Assembly (NCBI RefSeq): GCF_000282995.1
Contig: NZ_ALEE01000528.1
Coordinates: forward strand, 1-6,080
Reading direction: 5' to 3'
Source: Melaminivora alkalimesophila
GTDB taxonomy: Bacteria; Pseudomonadota; Gammaproteobacteria; Burkholderiales; Burkholderiaceae_C
DNA: 6,080 nt
The notes beneath the pieces are model-generated. The model was not told where the DNA came from. It saw only the letters and a list, made by a program, of their open reading frames with translations, and did no database searches. Made by a program: the position numbers and the translations under genes. Below are positions 1 through 6,080 of this stretch, piece after piece; within the stretch, counting starts at the first letter, position 1, and each line of letters starts with the position of its first letter.

Positions 1-474
1 GCCCGGGCGCCCGCCGATCCAGATGCGGAAGTCGTGCGAGTCGATCTTGGTGGTCTGCATCGAATGGTTGATCCACTCGTAGCCCTTGGCCCCCACGTCC
101 AGCTTGGTGCCAAACGGCCGCACGTCCGGCTCGCCCTTGGAGCGCTGGTAGACCACCGAGCGCTGCGCGCGCGTGAAAGGCTCGCCCTTTTCCACGTCGC
201 CTTCGATGAAGTACTGGCGGATCTCCGGCCGGATGAATTCCAGCCAGAAGCGCAGGTGCCCGAGGATCGGGTAGTTGCGCAATATCGCGTGGCGCGTCTG
301 ATACAGGTCGCGGATGCCCACCAGCGTGAGGAAGACCGCCAGCGCGCACAGCACCAGCAGGGGCCAGGTCCAGCCGAAGAACAGCATCCATAGCCCGCTG
401 GCGATGGCGACGAGCGTGCAGGACGCCAGCGTGCTGTAGCGGATGCTGTTGACGAAGAATGTGTGGAGCTTCAT
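1..474 (-). CDS. FMN-binding glutamate synthase-family protein, N-terminal part (gene runs off the left edge)
   Basis: The first 158 residues are visible, read leftwards from an ATG at 474-472; the C-terminal part lies outside the window. Residues about 15-55 form two hydrophobic segments, a membrane anchor. A conserved soluble stretch follows: IRDLYQTRHAILRNYPILGH at 54-73, then IRPEIRQYFIE (81-91), RAQRSVVYQRSKGEPDVRPFG (from 102), GYEWINHS (131-138) and a closing IGGRPG. I recognise this as the head of the stand-alone GltB-like family (COG0069, B. subtilis YerD-like). These proteins carry the FMN-binding glutamate synthase domain without the amidotransferase domain or small subunit. Their reaction is not firmly established and the FMN and Fe-S regions are not in view, so activity cannot be judged. 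No purine-rich ribosome site precedes the ATG; the start is chosen because the N-terminus matches the expected membrane anchor. The gene is divergent from the MFS gene at 655. Confidence 0.85.
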   Translation of the reverse strand, partial: MKLHTFFVNSIRYSTLASCTLVAIASGLWMLFFGWTWPLLVLCALAVFLTLVGIRDLYQTRHAILRNYPILGHLRFWLEFIRPEIRQYFIEGDVEKGEPFTRAQRSVVYQRSKGEPDVRPFGTKLDVGAKGYEWINHSMQTTKIDSHDFRIWIGGRPG

Positions 475-558
475 GGGAGGTTCACTGGAACGTGGCCAGG
501 GCAGCCGGGCGGGGGCACGGGACGGGAGCGGCCGCCGGCCCGCGCTGCGCCGCCCCAC

Positions 559-574
559 TGTCACCCGGGGGACA
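559..574. promoter_or_regulatory. Imperfect 16-bp inverted repeat, possible operator
   Basis: The sequence TGTCACCCGGGGGACA reads the same on both strands except for one mismatched base pair (positions 563 and 570). It lies near the middle of the divergent gap and touches the leftward GATAAT hexamer, a position where a bound dimeric regulator could block or control transcription. No regulator gene is visible nearby. In sequence this rich in G and C, a chance palindrome with a CCCGGG core is plausible, so the call is tentative. Confidence 0.22.
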
Positions 575-579
575 TTATC
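574..579 (-). promoter_or_regulatory. Possible -10 box for the glutamate synthase-family gene
   Basis: The minus strand reads GATAAT, five of six matches to TATAAT, in one of the few AT-rich spots of the gap. It would give a leader of about 90 bases before the ATG at 474. The hexamer 17 bases upstream (AAGAAT, 602-597) is a poor -35, so a sigma-70 promoter here would be weak or activator-dependent. Confidence 0.25.
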
Positions 580-654
580 CGCGCCGGGCGCAGAGGATTC
601 TTGCGTCTCCGAAGCAACTGCCGCAACAGCCTTTCCGCTGTAGCCTGTGGCCCC

Positions 655-1911
655 ATGCCCGACCATCCCCCTCCTCGCGCCCCGGCCGCGCCCGGCGACT
701 CCCGCATCGCCCCGTGGATGCTTGCCGCCCTGACCTCGGGTTTTGCACTGAGCAATGCGTTTCGCACGGTGGCCGCCATCATGGCGCCGCCGCTGCAGGC
801 GGAGTTCGCCCTGTCGCCACAGGCGCTGGGGGTGTTCGCCGGCGCCTTCCATTTCGCCTTCGGCGCGATGCAGATCTTCATGGGCATCGGCATCGACCTC
901 TACGGGGTGCGGCGCACCATCCTGGTGGCTTTCCCGCTGGCGATCGCCGGCGCGCTGCTGTCGGCGGCGGCCTCCGGCTTCGGGCTGCTGCTGCTGGCGC
1001 AGGTGCTGATCGGCGTGGGCTGCGCGCCGGCCTTCCTGGTGTGCACCGTGTTCATCGCGCGCCACTTCGCGCCGCAGCGCTTCGCCGCCGTCTCCGGACT
1101 GGCCATGGCCCTGGGCACGCTGGGCATGCTGTTCACCGGCACCCCGCTGGCGTGGCTGGTCGAGCAATGGTCCTGGCGCGGCGGCTTCGCGGTGCTGGCG
1201 GCGCTGGCCATCGGCGCCTGGCTGTGGATCTGGCGCAGCGTGCACGAGCCGCAGGCCCGGCCCGCCGCGAGCGACGCGCCGCCGCGCGAATCGGTGCGCG
1301 AGGCCGTGGCGCGCTTTGGCGCCCTGTTCACCCTGCCCCACACCTGGGGCATCGTGGTGCTGGGGGCCGTGACCTATGCGGCGCTGATCTCGCTGCGCGG
1401 CCTGTGGCTCGGCCCGGCCCTGATCGAGCGCCACGGCTTCTCGCTGGTGGCCAGCGGCAACGTGGCGCTGGCGCTGTCGGTGGTGGCGCTGTTCGGTCCG
1501 CTGGTCTTCGGCCGCATCGACCCCGGCCCCGCACGGCGCCGGCGCTGGCTGGTGGCCTGCACGCTGGCGATGGCGGCGATGTTCGCCGTGCTGGCGCTCG
1601 GGCTGTCGGCCTGGGTGGACGTGGTGCTGATGCTGGCCATCGGCCTGCTGTCCGGGTTCATCGTGCTGCAGTACGCCGACGTGCGCGTCGCCTACCCGGC
1701 CGAGCTGACGGGGCGCGCCATGGCGGTCTTCACCATGGCGATGTTCCTGGGCGTGGCGGCGATGCAGTGGTTCACGGGCCTGGTGGCGTCCATGGGGACG
1801 CGCGCGGGTGTCGATCCCTACGTCGCGGTCATGGGCGCGATCGCGGCGCTGCTGGGCCTGGCGGCCGCCCTGTTCGCCTGGCTGCCCAAGCCGCCGGACA
1901 TGCGCACCTGA
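655..1911 (+). CDS. Major facilitator superfamily (MFS) transporter, substrate unknown
   Basis: This encodes a 418-residue integral inner-membrane protein with about twelve hydrophobic segments in two halves, the usual size and layout of an MFS secondary carrier. The loop between TM2 and TM3 carries a degenerate motif A, GIGIDLYGVRR (77-87), with the aspartate, glycine and arginines kept. A polar loop at about 193-228 separates the halves. The second half has PAELTGRAMAVFTMAMFLG, in the position of the corresponding motif-like region. I cannot name a substrate or subfamily. The ATG at 655 is preferred because it leaves a short, proline-rich hydrophilic head (1-18) before TM1. The open frame reaches back to 463, but the extra 64 residues are low-complexity and would overlap the start of the divergent gene. 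The ribosome site (TGTGG) is weak. The gene converges with the exporter operon, 31 bases between stop codons, and is not part of it. Confidence 0.9.
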   Translation: MPDHPPPRAPAAPGDSRIAPWMLAALTSGFALSNAFRTVAAIMAPPLQAEFALSPQALGVFAGAFHFAFGAMQIFMGIGIDLYGVRRTILVAFPLAIAGALLSAAASGFGLLLLAQVLIGVGCAPAFLVCTVFIARHFAPQRFAAVSGLAMALGTLGMLFTGTPLAWLVEQWSWRGGFAVLAALAIGAWLWIWRSVHEPQARPAASDAPPRESVREAVARFGALFTLPHTWGIVVLGAVTYAALISLRGLWLGPALIERHGFSLVASGNVALALSVVALFGPLVFGRIDPGPARRRRWLVACTLAMAAMFAVLALGLSAWVDVVLMLAIGLLSGFIVLQYADVRVAYPAELTGRAMAVFTMAMFLGVAAMQWFTGLVASMGTRAGVDPYVAVMGAIAALLGLAAALFAWLPKPPDMRT

Positions 1912-1927
1912 GGCTCCTCGCAGCGGC

Positions 1928-1942
1928 CGCCGGTCGTCGGCG
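1928..1942. terminator. Short hairpin between convergent stop codons, possible bidirectional terminator
   Basis: CGCCG (1928-1932) pairs with CGGCG (1938-1942) around a five-base loop. The hairpin sits in the 31-base gap between the MFS stop codon and the stop codon of the last exporter gene. There is no T-tract on either side, so intrinsic termination would be weak. The element may only slow polymerase or protect 3' ends, or may be chance pairing in GC-rich DNA. Confidence 0.25.
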
Positions 1943-3109
1943 TCAGGCGCCGGGCAGCCCTTGCGGCTGGACCGCCGGCGCCCTGCGCGGCGCGCGCGCG
2001 GCGATCCACAGCAGCAGCACCCAGGTGCCGACCGCCATGGCCGCCAGCCACAGCAACTGCGGCAGCACGGCCGCCAGTGGCGCGCCTGCCTGGTTCAGCC
2101 GCAGCGACGCCTGGATGCCGGCCGTGCTGGGCGAGAGCCAGCGCAGCCATTGCAGCAGCTCCGGCAGCGCCTCCACCGGCCAGGTGAAGCCAGCCAGGAA
2201 GGCCAGCGGGATGGAGGTGAACATGGCGACCTGCAGCGCGCGCTCGCGCTCGGCCAGCCACCAGCCGAGCAGCGCGCCGCAGCCCGCCACCGCCGGGGTG
2301 AAGACCGCCAGCAGCGCCAGCGCCCCCAGCGGATTGCCGCCACGCGGGTAGTCCTGCCACAGGAAGATCCAGCCGAAGTAAAACAGCCCGGACAGCCACC
2401 CCGGCGCGCACAGCGCCAGCAGTCGCGCCAGCCACGTGCGCGCGTCGGCATGGGCCCGGCCCTGCTCGCGCCAAGTGCCCACCAGCAGCGCGCCGCCCAT
2501 GAGCAGCGTCTGCTGCAGGATCAGGATCGCCACCGCCGCGACGACGAAACTGCCGTAGCCCTCCGTCGGGTTGAACAGCGCCACCGCCCGCAAGTTCACC
2601 GGCGAGCGGCTGTCGGCCGCCTGCAGCGCACTCTGTCCGCCGGCCTGCAATCGCTTGAGTTCCACCCCGGCCGACACCGTTCCGAAGGCCTCGGCGAAGC
2701 CATACTGCACTTGCTTGGCCGCCAGCGGGTAGGCGCCGTTCGCATGGACCGGCACCACCGCCTCCTCGGCGCGCAGCACCTTGCGCTTGAAGTCGCGCGG
2801 GATCAGCGCGTAGCCCTCGATCTGCCCCGCCAGCAGCGCCGCGCGCGCCTCGCCCTCGTCCGACGTGACCAGCACCGGATCGATGCGCGGACTCGCCTGG
2901 GCAAAGCGCAGCATCTGGCGCGAGAGGTTGGAGGCGTCCTGCACCACCACCGCCACCGGCACGCGCTGCACCACCTCGGGCGCGTAGAACCAGGGGTAGA
3001 AGAAACCGTAGAGCACCGGCGCGCCGAACAGCAGCAGCGCCACGCCCTGGTCGCGCAGCAGCGCCGCCAGGCTCTGCAGCCACAGCAGGAAAAAGCCCGG
3101 TCGCCGCAC
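1943..3109 (-). CDS. ABC-2 type transporter permease 2 (YhhJ-like)
   Basis: This 388-residue inner-membrane protein has the ABC2_membrane_3 layout: TM1 at about 22-41, a large extracytoplasmic domain at about 42-187, then five more hydrophobic segments (about 188-211, 228-250, 258-285, 292-312, 345-371). Family-like features are VAVVVQDASNLSRQMLRF (52-69), IEGYALIPRDFKRKV (97-111), VSAGVELKRL (145-154), ALFNPTEGYGSF (177-188) and the late IPLAFLAGFTWPVEALP (300-316). There is no Walker A or B, so an ATPase partner would normally be needed. The start is GTG at 3109, directly after the TAG of permease 1 and in the same frame; the next in-frame ATG (residue 67) lies inside the conserved domain. 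It is a paralogue of permease 1 and the last gene of the operon. It probably forms a heterodimer with permease 1 and passes cargo to the HlyD/TolC proteins; the cargo is unknown. Confidence 0.88.
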   Translation of the reverse strand: MRRPGFFLLWLQSLAALLRDQGVALLLFGAPVLYGFFYPWFYAPEVVQRVPVAVVVQDASNLSRQMLRFAQASPRIDPVLVTSDEGEARAALLAGQIEGYALIPRDFKRKVLRAEEAVVPVHANGAYPLAAKQVQYGFAEAFGTVSAGVELKRLQAGGQSALQAADSRSPVNLRAVALFNPTEGYGSFVVAAVAILILQQTLLMGGALLVGTWREQGRAHADARTWLARLLALCAPGWLSGLFYFGWIFLWQDYPRGGNPLGALALLAVFTPAVAGCGALLGWWLAERERALQVAMFTSIPLAFLAGFTWPVEALPELLQWLRWLSPSTAGIQASLRLNQAGAPLAAVLPQLLWLAAMAVGTWVLLLWIAARAPRRAPAVQPQGLPGA

Positions 3110-4285
3110 CTAGCGCGCCCCCCAGCGCTCCGGCAGCCGCGCCGCCCGCACCAGCCCGCCCGCCGCCAGCGCCAGCAGCAGCAAGGTGGCCAGCAGCAAC
3201 CCAGCCACCACCGGCAGCGTCTGCGCCACCGGCGCGCCCATCTGCCACTGCTCGAGCTGCAGCCGCGCATAGTGGGTATAGGGCATGGCCTCCGCCCAGG
3301 TGCGCGCCGTGCCGCTCATGGCGAGCAGCGGAAAGCCCACACCGCTGAAGGCGAAGGCCGGCGCCGACAGCAGCCCCGCCCCCGACAGCGCCTTGCGCAG
3401 CGACAGCGTGAGGCCCGCCAGCGCCGCACCTGCCGCCAGGCTCACGGCCACCAGCAGCGCCAGCCCCAGGGCGATCCAGGCCATCGAGCCCGCGACCGCC
3501 CAGCCGCGCAGTTGCGCCAGGTAGGCCAGTGCCGCCATGCCACAGGTCCACAGCGTCGCCATCGGAATGGCCAGCTTGCCGAGCAACGCCGCCAGCGTGC
3601 GCGACCAGCCGGGCGCGCTCTGCAGCCACTCACCGATGCTGCCGTCGCGCAGCTCGCGCCCGACCGACCAGGCGCCCGCCGTCATGGCCAGGATGTGCAG
3701 CAGCGCCGGCACCAGCGCCGCCGCCAGAAACTGCTCATAGTTGGTGGAGACGTTGAACAGGCTGGTGGGCTGCGTGCGGATCGGCTCGGCGCGCACGCGC
3801 AGCACCTGCGTGGGCGTGCCGCGCCGGGCGGCGGCCTGCATCTCGATGCCGGCGGACAGCGTCCCGACCACCTGCCGCACGTCGCGCTGCAGCAGGCTCG
3901 AATGCGTGCCCAGCTGCGCGTTGTGCAGCAGCGTCACGGTGGTGCTGCCGCCGCGCTTGAGCGCGCGCGAGAAGCCCGGCGGGATGTGGACCACGCCATA
4001 GACCTCCATGCGCTGCAGGGCGTCCTGCGCCTCGGCGCGGTTGAGCACCTGGGCGCGCACCGCCAGCCCCGGCGTGGCGTCCAGCATGCGCACCAGCTGG
4101 CGCGAAGCGGCCGAGGCGTCCTCGCTCCACACGGCAATCGGCAGGGCGTAGGGCTGGCCCGCCGAGAAAATCCAGCACAGCAGCGCCATCGACAGGAGCG
4201 GCACCCAGCTCACCATCACCCAGTCGCGCGGGCGCGAGCGCAGCAGCCGCCACTCGCGCGCCAGGCTGGCGGCGAGGATGCTCAC
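3110..4285 (-). CDS. ABC-2 type transporter permease 1 (YhhJ-like / RbbA membrane-domain-like)
   Basis: This 391-residue inner-membrane protein has one N-terminal membrane segment (about 24-42), a large extracytoplasmic domain (43-185), then five hydrophobic segments (about 186-207, 231-257, 265-292, 302-324, 353-378). The order is that of ABC2_membrane_3 permeases. Visible landmarks are IAVWSEDASAASRQLVRMLD (50-69), VYGVVHIPPGFSRALKRG (95-112), LSAGIEMQ (143-150), SLFNVSTNYEQF (175-186), VGRELRDGSIGEWLQSAP (208-225) and AFAFSGVGFPLLAMSG (310-325). It has no nucleotide-binding domain. The start is GTG at 4285, overlapping the HlyD stop codon as GTGA, with a GAGGG ribosome site six bases upstream. 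In E. coli the comparable position is held by RbbA, which carries ATPase domains fused to a permease; here only the permease part is present. It ends with TAG, followed at once and in frame by the GTG of permease 2. Confidence 0.88.
   Translation of the reverse strand: MSILAASLAREWRLLRSRPRDWVMVSWVPLLSMALLCWIFSAGQPYALPIAVWSEDASAASRQLVRMLDATPGLAVRAQVLNRAEAQDALQRMEVYGVVHIPPGFSRALKRGGSTTVTLLHNAQLGTHSSLLQRDVRQVVGTLSAGIEMQAAARRGTPTQVLRVRAEPIRTQPTSLFNVSTNYEQFLAAALVPALLHILAMTAGAWSVGRELRDGSIGEWLQSAPGWSRTLAALLGKLAIPMATLWTCGMAALAYLAQLRGWAVAGSMAWIALGLALLVAVSLAAGAALAGLTLSLRKALSGAGLLSAPAFAFSGVGFPLLAMSGTARTWAEAMPYTHYARLQLEQWQMGAPVAQTLPVVAGLLLATLLLLALAAGGLVRAARLPERWGAR
3118..3123 (-). promoter_or_regulatory. 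Ribosome binding site of permease 2, in the loop of a small hairpin
   Basis: On the minus strand GGGGGG lies eight bases before the GTG at 3109, a suitable spacing for a G-rich Shine-Dalgarno site. AGCGC (3129-3125) and GCGCT (3116-3112) can pair around it with an eight-base loop, leaving the G run in the loop. Ribosomes finishing permease 1 would unfold this stem just before reaching its TAG, which fits coupled translation. The pairing is short and could be chance. Confidence 0.4.
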
Positions 4286-5325
4286 ACGCCGCCCTCGACC
4301 ACCACGCTCATGCCCGGGCGCGCCCCCTCGATGGGCGCCACGGGCCGGGCGTGGACCTCGAAGGTGCGCGCGTCGAAGCCCTGGCTGCCGCGCGTGGTGC
4401 GCCAGGTGGCGAAGTCCGGCAGCACACCCTGGAAGAACACCTCGAATTCGGCCGTCCGGTCGCCCAGCGCCGGCAGCCGGCCCGTGAAGCGGCTGCCCTT
4501 GGCGAAGCGCTGCAGCTGGTCTTCACGCACGTTCAGCACCACCCACTGGTCGGCCAGGTCCACCACCGTGACCACCGCCACGCCCTGGGGCGAGAGTTCG
4601 CCCAGGCGCACCAGCACCTTCGCAACCTCGCCCCCCACGGGGCTGCGCAGCTGCGTCTCGGCTGCGGCCGCCTCGACCTCGGCGATCGCCCCGGCGGCGC
4701 GTCGCGCCTGCGCCTCGGCGGCGGCCCGGTCCTCCTCGCGCGCGCCGCGCAGTGCCAGTTCGTACTGCGCGCGCGCCGCCTGGGCCTGCGCCGCCGCCGC
4801 ACGCGCATTGGTCTGCGCCTCGTCGCGCTTCTGGGCCGACACCAGGCCCTGGTCGTACAGGCTCTGCACGCGCTGCCACGAGGTCTGCGCCAGCTCGGCC
4901 GCCGCCTGGGCGCGCTGCCAGCTCTGGCGCGCCATCTGGACCTCCTCGGGCCGGGCGCCGCGCGCCGCCTTGTCGGCCACCGCCTGCGCCGCGTCGCGCG
5001 CGGCCTCGGCCTGCGCCATCTTGGCGCGCACCTCCGGGCTGTCCATCTCGATCAGCAGCTCGCCCGGCTGGATCTGCTGGCCCTCCTGCACCAGGATCCG
5101 GGCGATGCGCGCCGTCACCTTGGGCGCCACGTCGGTCTCGCGCGCTTCCATCTGACCCTGGAAGTACGGCGCCGGTGGCTGCGCCGCGCGCCAGAAGCCC
5201 CAGGCGACGAAGGCCAGCAGCAACAGGCCGACCAGCAGCACGCCCCACGGCGGGCGCGGGCGCGGGCCAGGCGCAGGCGTGGTGGGCTCGGGAAGGGGCT
5301 GGGACTGTGCTGCGGTGTCGGTCAT
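4282..5325 (-). CDS. HlyD/YhiI-family membrane fusion protein (periplasmic adaptor)
   Basis: This 347-residue adaptor would link the inner-membrane permeases to the TolC-type channel. It has a proline-rich cytoplasmic head (1-26), a single membrane anchor (about 27-45), and a first lipoyl-like half (about 58-97, with ILVQEGQQIQPGELLIEMDS). A long alanine/glutamine-rich coiled-coil hairpin follows (about 98-222, containing LYDQGLVSAQKRDEAQTN). Next come the second lipoyl half (about 224-258, LRSPVGGEVAKVLVRLGE) and a beta-barrel region ending in IEGARPGMSVVVEGGV. There is no lipobox, so it is anchored by its transmembrane helix. The start is ATG at 5325, overlapping the TolC-gene stop codon as ATGA. 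The open frame extends upstream to 5760, but that part is antisense-style low complexity overlapping the TolC gene. It overlaps permease 1 by four bases. Its length and domain order fit YhiI/YbhG-type adaptors of ABC-2 exporters. Confidence 0.92.
   Translation of the reverse strand: MTDTAAQSQPLPEPTTPAPGPRPRPPWGVLLVGLLLLAFVAWGFWRAAQPPAPYFQGQMEARETDVAPKVTARIARILVQEGQQIQPGELLIEMDSPEVRAKMAQAEAARDAAQAVADKAARGARPEEVQMARQSWQRAQAAAELAQTSWQRVQSLYDQGLVSAQKRDEAQTNARAAAAQAQAARAQYELALRGAREEDRAAAEAQARRAAGAIAEVEAAAAETQLRSPVGGEVAKVLVRLGELSPQGVAVVTVVDLADQWVVLNVREDQLQRFAKGSRFTGRLPALGDRTAEFEVFFQGVLPDFATWRTTRGSQGFDARTFEVHARPVAPIEGARPGMSVVVEGGV
4292..4296 (-). promoter_or_regulatory. Ribosome binding site of permease 1
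   Basis: GAGGG on the minus strand lies six bases upstream of the GTG at 4285, inside the end of the HlyD-family gene. It supports choosing that GTG, whose bases overlap the upstream stop codon as GTGA. Confidence 0.5.
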
Positions 5326-6080
5326 GGGGCGTCGGTGGGAATCTGGATGTCGGCCTGTGCCATGTAGCGTTCGAACTCGTCGGCTTGGCCGGTGCTCTCC
5401 AGCAGCGCGGCCAGCGCCTGCACATACTGGTGGGCGGTCTGGGCGCGCTCGGTCTGCACCTTCGCCAGGTTCAGGCGCGCGTCGATCAGCTCCAGCGGCG
5501 TGCCGGTGCCCTCGCGCAGCGCGGCGCTGCGCAGGCGCACCAGCTCGCGCGCCAGGTCTTCCTGGGCCTGCTGCGCCAGGTAGTGCGCGCGCGCATGCTC
5601 CAGCGCCAGCCAGTTCTTCTCCACCAGCAAGGCGATGTCCGAGCGCGCCTGCTGCTCGGCGAGGTCTGCCTGCTCGATCTTCTTCTGCGTCGCCGCCGCC
5701 ATCAGGTCGCGGTCCACGCTGTCCCAGAGCGTGTAGCGCACGGCCACGCCGGCGATCCAATTGGGCTTGCCGCGCGTGGCGAGTTCGTGCATCCCGAAGC
5801 CCAGCACCTGGGGCCGGCGCAGCGCCTCCTGCGCGTCGTGCAGCGCGCCGGCCTGGCGCCGCTTGGCGTCCACCTTGGCCAGGCCCGGGTGCTGGCGCTG
5901 TGCGGTGTCGATGAATTCCTGCAGCGTGCCCAATGGCTGGCTGTGCACGAACAGCGCGTTGGTCGGTCGCAGCGGCGCCGGGCTGCGCAGGGTGCGCGCC
6001 AGCGCCGTGGCCGCCAGGTCCGCCTCGTCGCGCGCCTTGCGCGCCTGCTGCCGGGCATCGGCCAGCGCCGCCTGCGCCTG
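5322..6080 (-). CDS. TolC-family outer-membrane factor, C-terminal 252 residues (5' end outside the window)
   Basis: The frame is open to the right edge, so the signal peptide and first repeat are missing. An internal GTG at 5948 is not the true start: coding continues upstream with helical sequence such as QQARKARDEADLAATALART. The fragment holds the end of the first repeat and the second repeat. TLQEFIDTAQRQHPGLAKVD (about 51-70 of the fragment) opens the repeat. A membrane-strand region, WIAGVAVRYTLWDSVDRDL (about 108-126), follows, then long helices and the typical LREGTGTPLELIDARLNLAKV (from 188). The protein should form a trimeric outer-membrane channel with a periplasmic tunnel that docks the HlyD-family adaptor. 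The strand turn reads WDSVDRD where many relatives have FDGG or similar. Its TGA overlaps the adaptor's ATG, so it is the first visible gene of the operon; whether another gene precedes it cannot be seen. Confidence 0.9.
   Translation of the reverse strand, partial: QAQAALADARQQARKARDEADLAATALARTLRSPAPLRPTNALFVHSQPLGTLQEFIDTAQRQHPGLAKVDAKRRQAGALHDAQEALRRPQVLGFGMHELATRGKPNWIAGVAVRYTLWDSVDRDLMAAATQKKIEQADLAEQQARSDIALLVEKNWLALEHARAHYLAQQAQEDLARELVRLRSAALREGTGTPLELIDARLNLAKVQTERAQTAHQYVQALAALLESTGQADEFERYMAQADIQIPTDAP

Larger units (their letters stand above)
475..654. other. Intergenic region between divergent genes
   Basis: This 180-base gap must hold the 5' regions of the leftward glutamate synthase-family gene and the rightward MFS gene. 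It contains a short imperfect inverted repeat and one leftward -10-like hexamer, listed separately. I see no convincing -35/-10 pair for the MFS gene. An open frame continues through the gap upstream of the MFS start, but its translation is arginine/proline/glycine-rich and looks non-coding. Confidence 0.6.

Noticed and set aside
34..393. A 119-codon plus-strand frame opposite the glutamate synthase-family gene
   Set aside because: The minus strand encodes the recognisable protein; the plus-strand translation has no domain and is an antisense shadow.
463..654. N-terminal extension of the MFS protein starting at 463
   Set aside because: The 64 extra residues are low-complexity and would overlap the start of the divergent gene. 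The ATG at 655 gives a normal MFS N-terminus.
1923..1930. GCGGCCGC palindrome between the convergent genes
   Set aside because: A short GC-only palindrome is expected by chance at this base composition, and a similar one occurs near 527-534.
459..2351. A 630-codon plus-strand frame across the MFS gene and the start of the operon region
   Set aside because: It is an alanine/glycine/arginine-rich shadow in another frame of the MFS gene and crosses the antisense of permease 2.
1818..3629. A 603-codon minus-strand frame overlapping both permease genes
   Set aside because: It is a glycine/alanine-rich off-frame translation without membrane segments or recognisable motifs, and conflicts with the two well-supported permeases.
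1808..5155. A 1115-codon open frame on the plus strand opposite the exporter operon
   Set aside because: Its translation is glutamine/arginine/histidine-rich low complexity with no domain, while the minus-strand frames give clear permease and HlyD proteins. Long antisense frames are expected in very GC-rich coding DNA.
5326..5760. N-terminal extension of the HlyD-family protein back to 5760
   Set aside because: The extension lies in an alternative frame of the TolC-family gene and reads as low complexity. The ATG at 5325 is followed by a typical short cytoplasmic head and membrane anchor.
5322..5948. TolC-family protein starting at the internal GTG at 5948
   Set aside because: The same frame stays open to the window edge with convincing TolC-like helical sequence, so the true start lies beyond 6080.

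Overview
The window is very GC-rich (roughly 70% by eye), with dense coding, strong G/C third-position bias and short gene gaps. This composition and the protein types suggest a betaproteobacterium of the Burkholderiales, possibly Comamonadaceae. That placement is an impression from composition and protein style, not a computed assignment.

Layout from left to right. (1) Positions 1-474, minus strand: the N-terminal part of a membrane-anchored, FMN-binding glutamate synthase-family protein whose body lies off the left edge. (2) Positions 475-654: a 180-base gap between divergent genes, with an imperfect 16-bp inverted repeat that abuts a possible -10 box. (3) Positions 655-1911, plus strand: a complete major facilitator superfamily (MFS) transporter of unknown substrate. 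(4) Positions 1912-1942: a 31-base gap between convergent stop codons, holding a short hairpin. (5) Positions 6080 down to 1943, minus strand: a tightly packed four-gene operon read as TolC-family outer-membrane factor (5' end cut by the window), HlyD/YhiI-like membrane fusion protein, ABC-2 type permease 1, ABC-2 type permease 2.

The operon encodes most of a tripartite exporter spanning both membranes: two homologous inner-membrane permeases, a periplasmic adaptor and an outer-membrane channel. The genes touch or overlap (ATGA overlap, GTGA overlap, then TAG directly followed by GTG), so translation is probably coupled. The layout resembles the E. coli yhiI-rbbA-yhhJ arrangement, but no ATP-binding subunit is visible. 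The operon ends against the convergent MFS gene, so an ATPase could only lie upstream of the TolC gene (outside the window) or elsewhere in the genome.

The two points most worth a second look are the missing ATPase and the fact that the two permease genes lie in one reading frame separated by a single TAG codon. I saw no tRNA, rRNA, CRISPR array, insertion sequence or phage feature. Nothing here amounts to a clearly new biological system.
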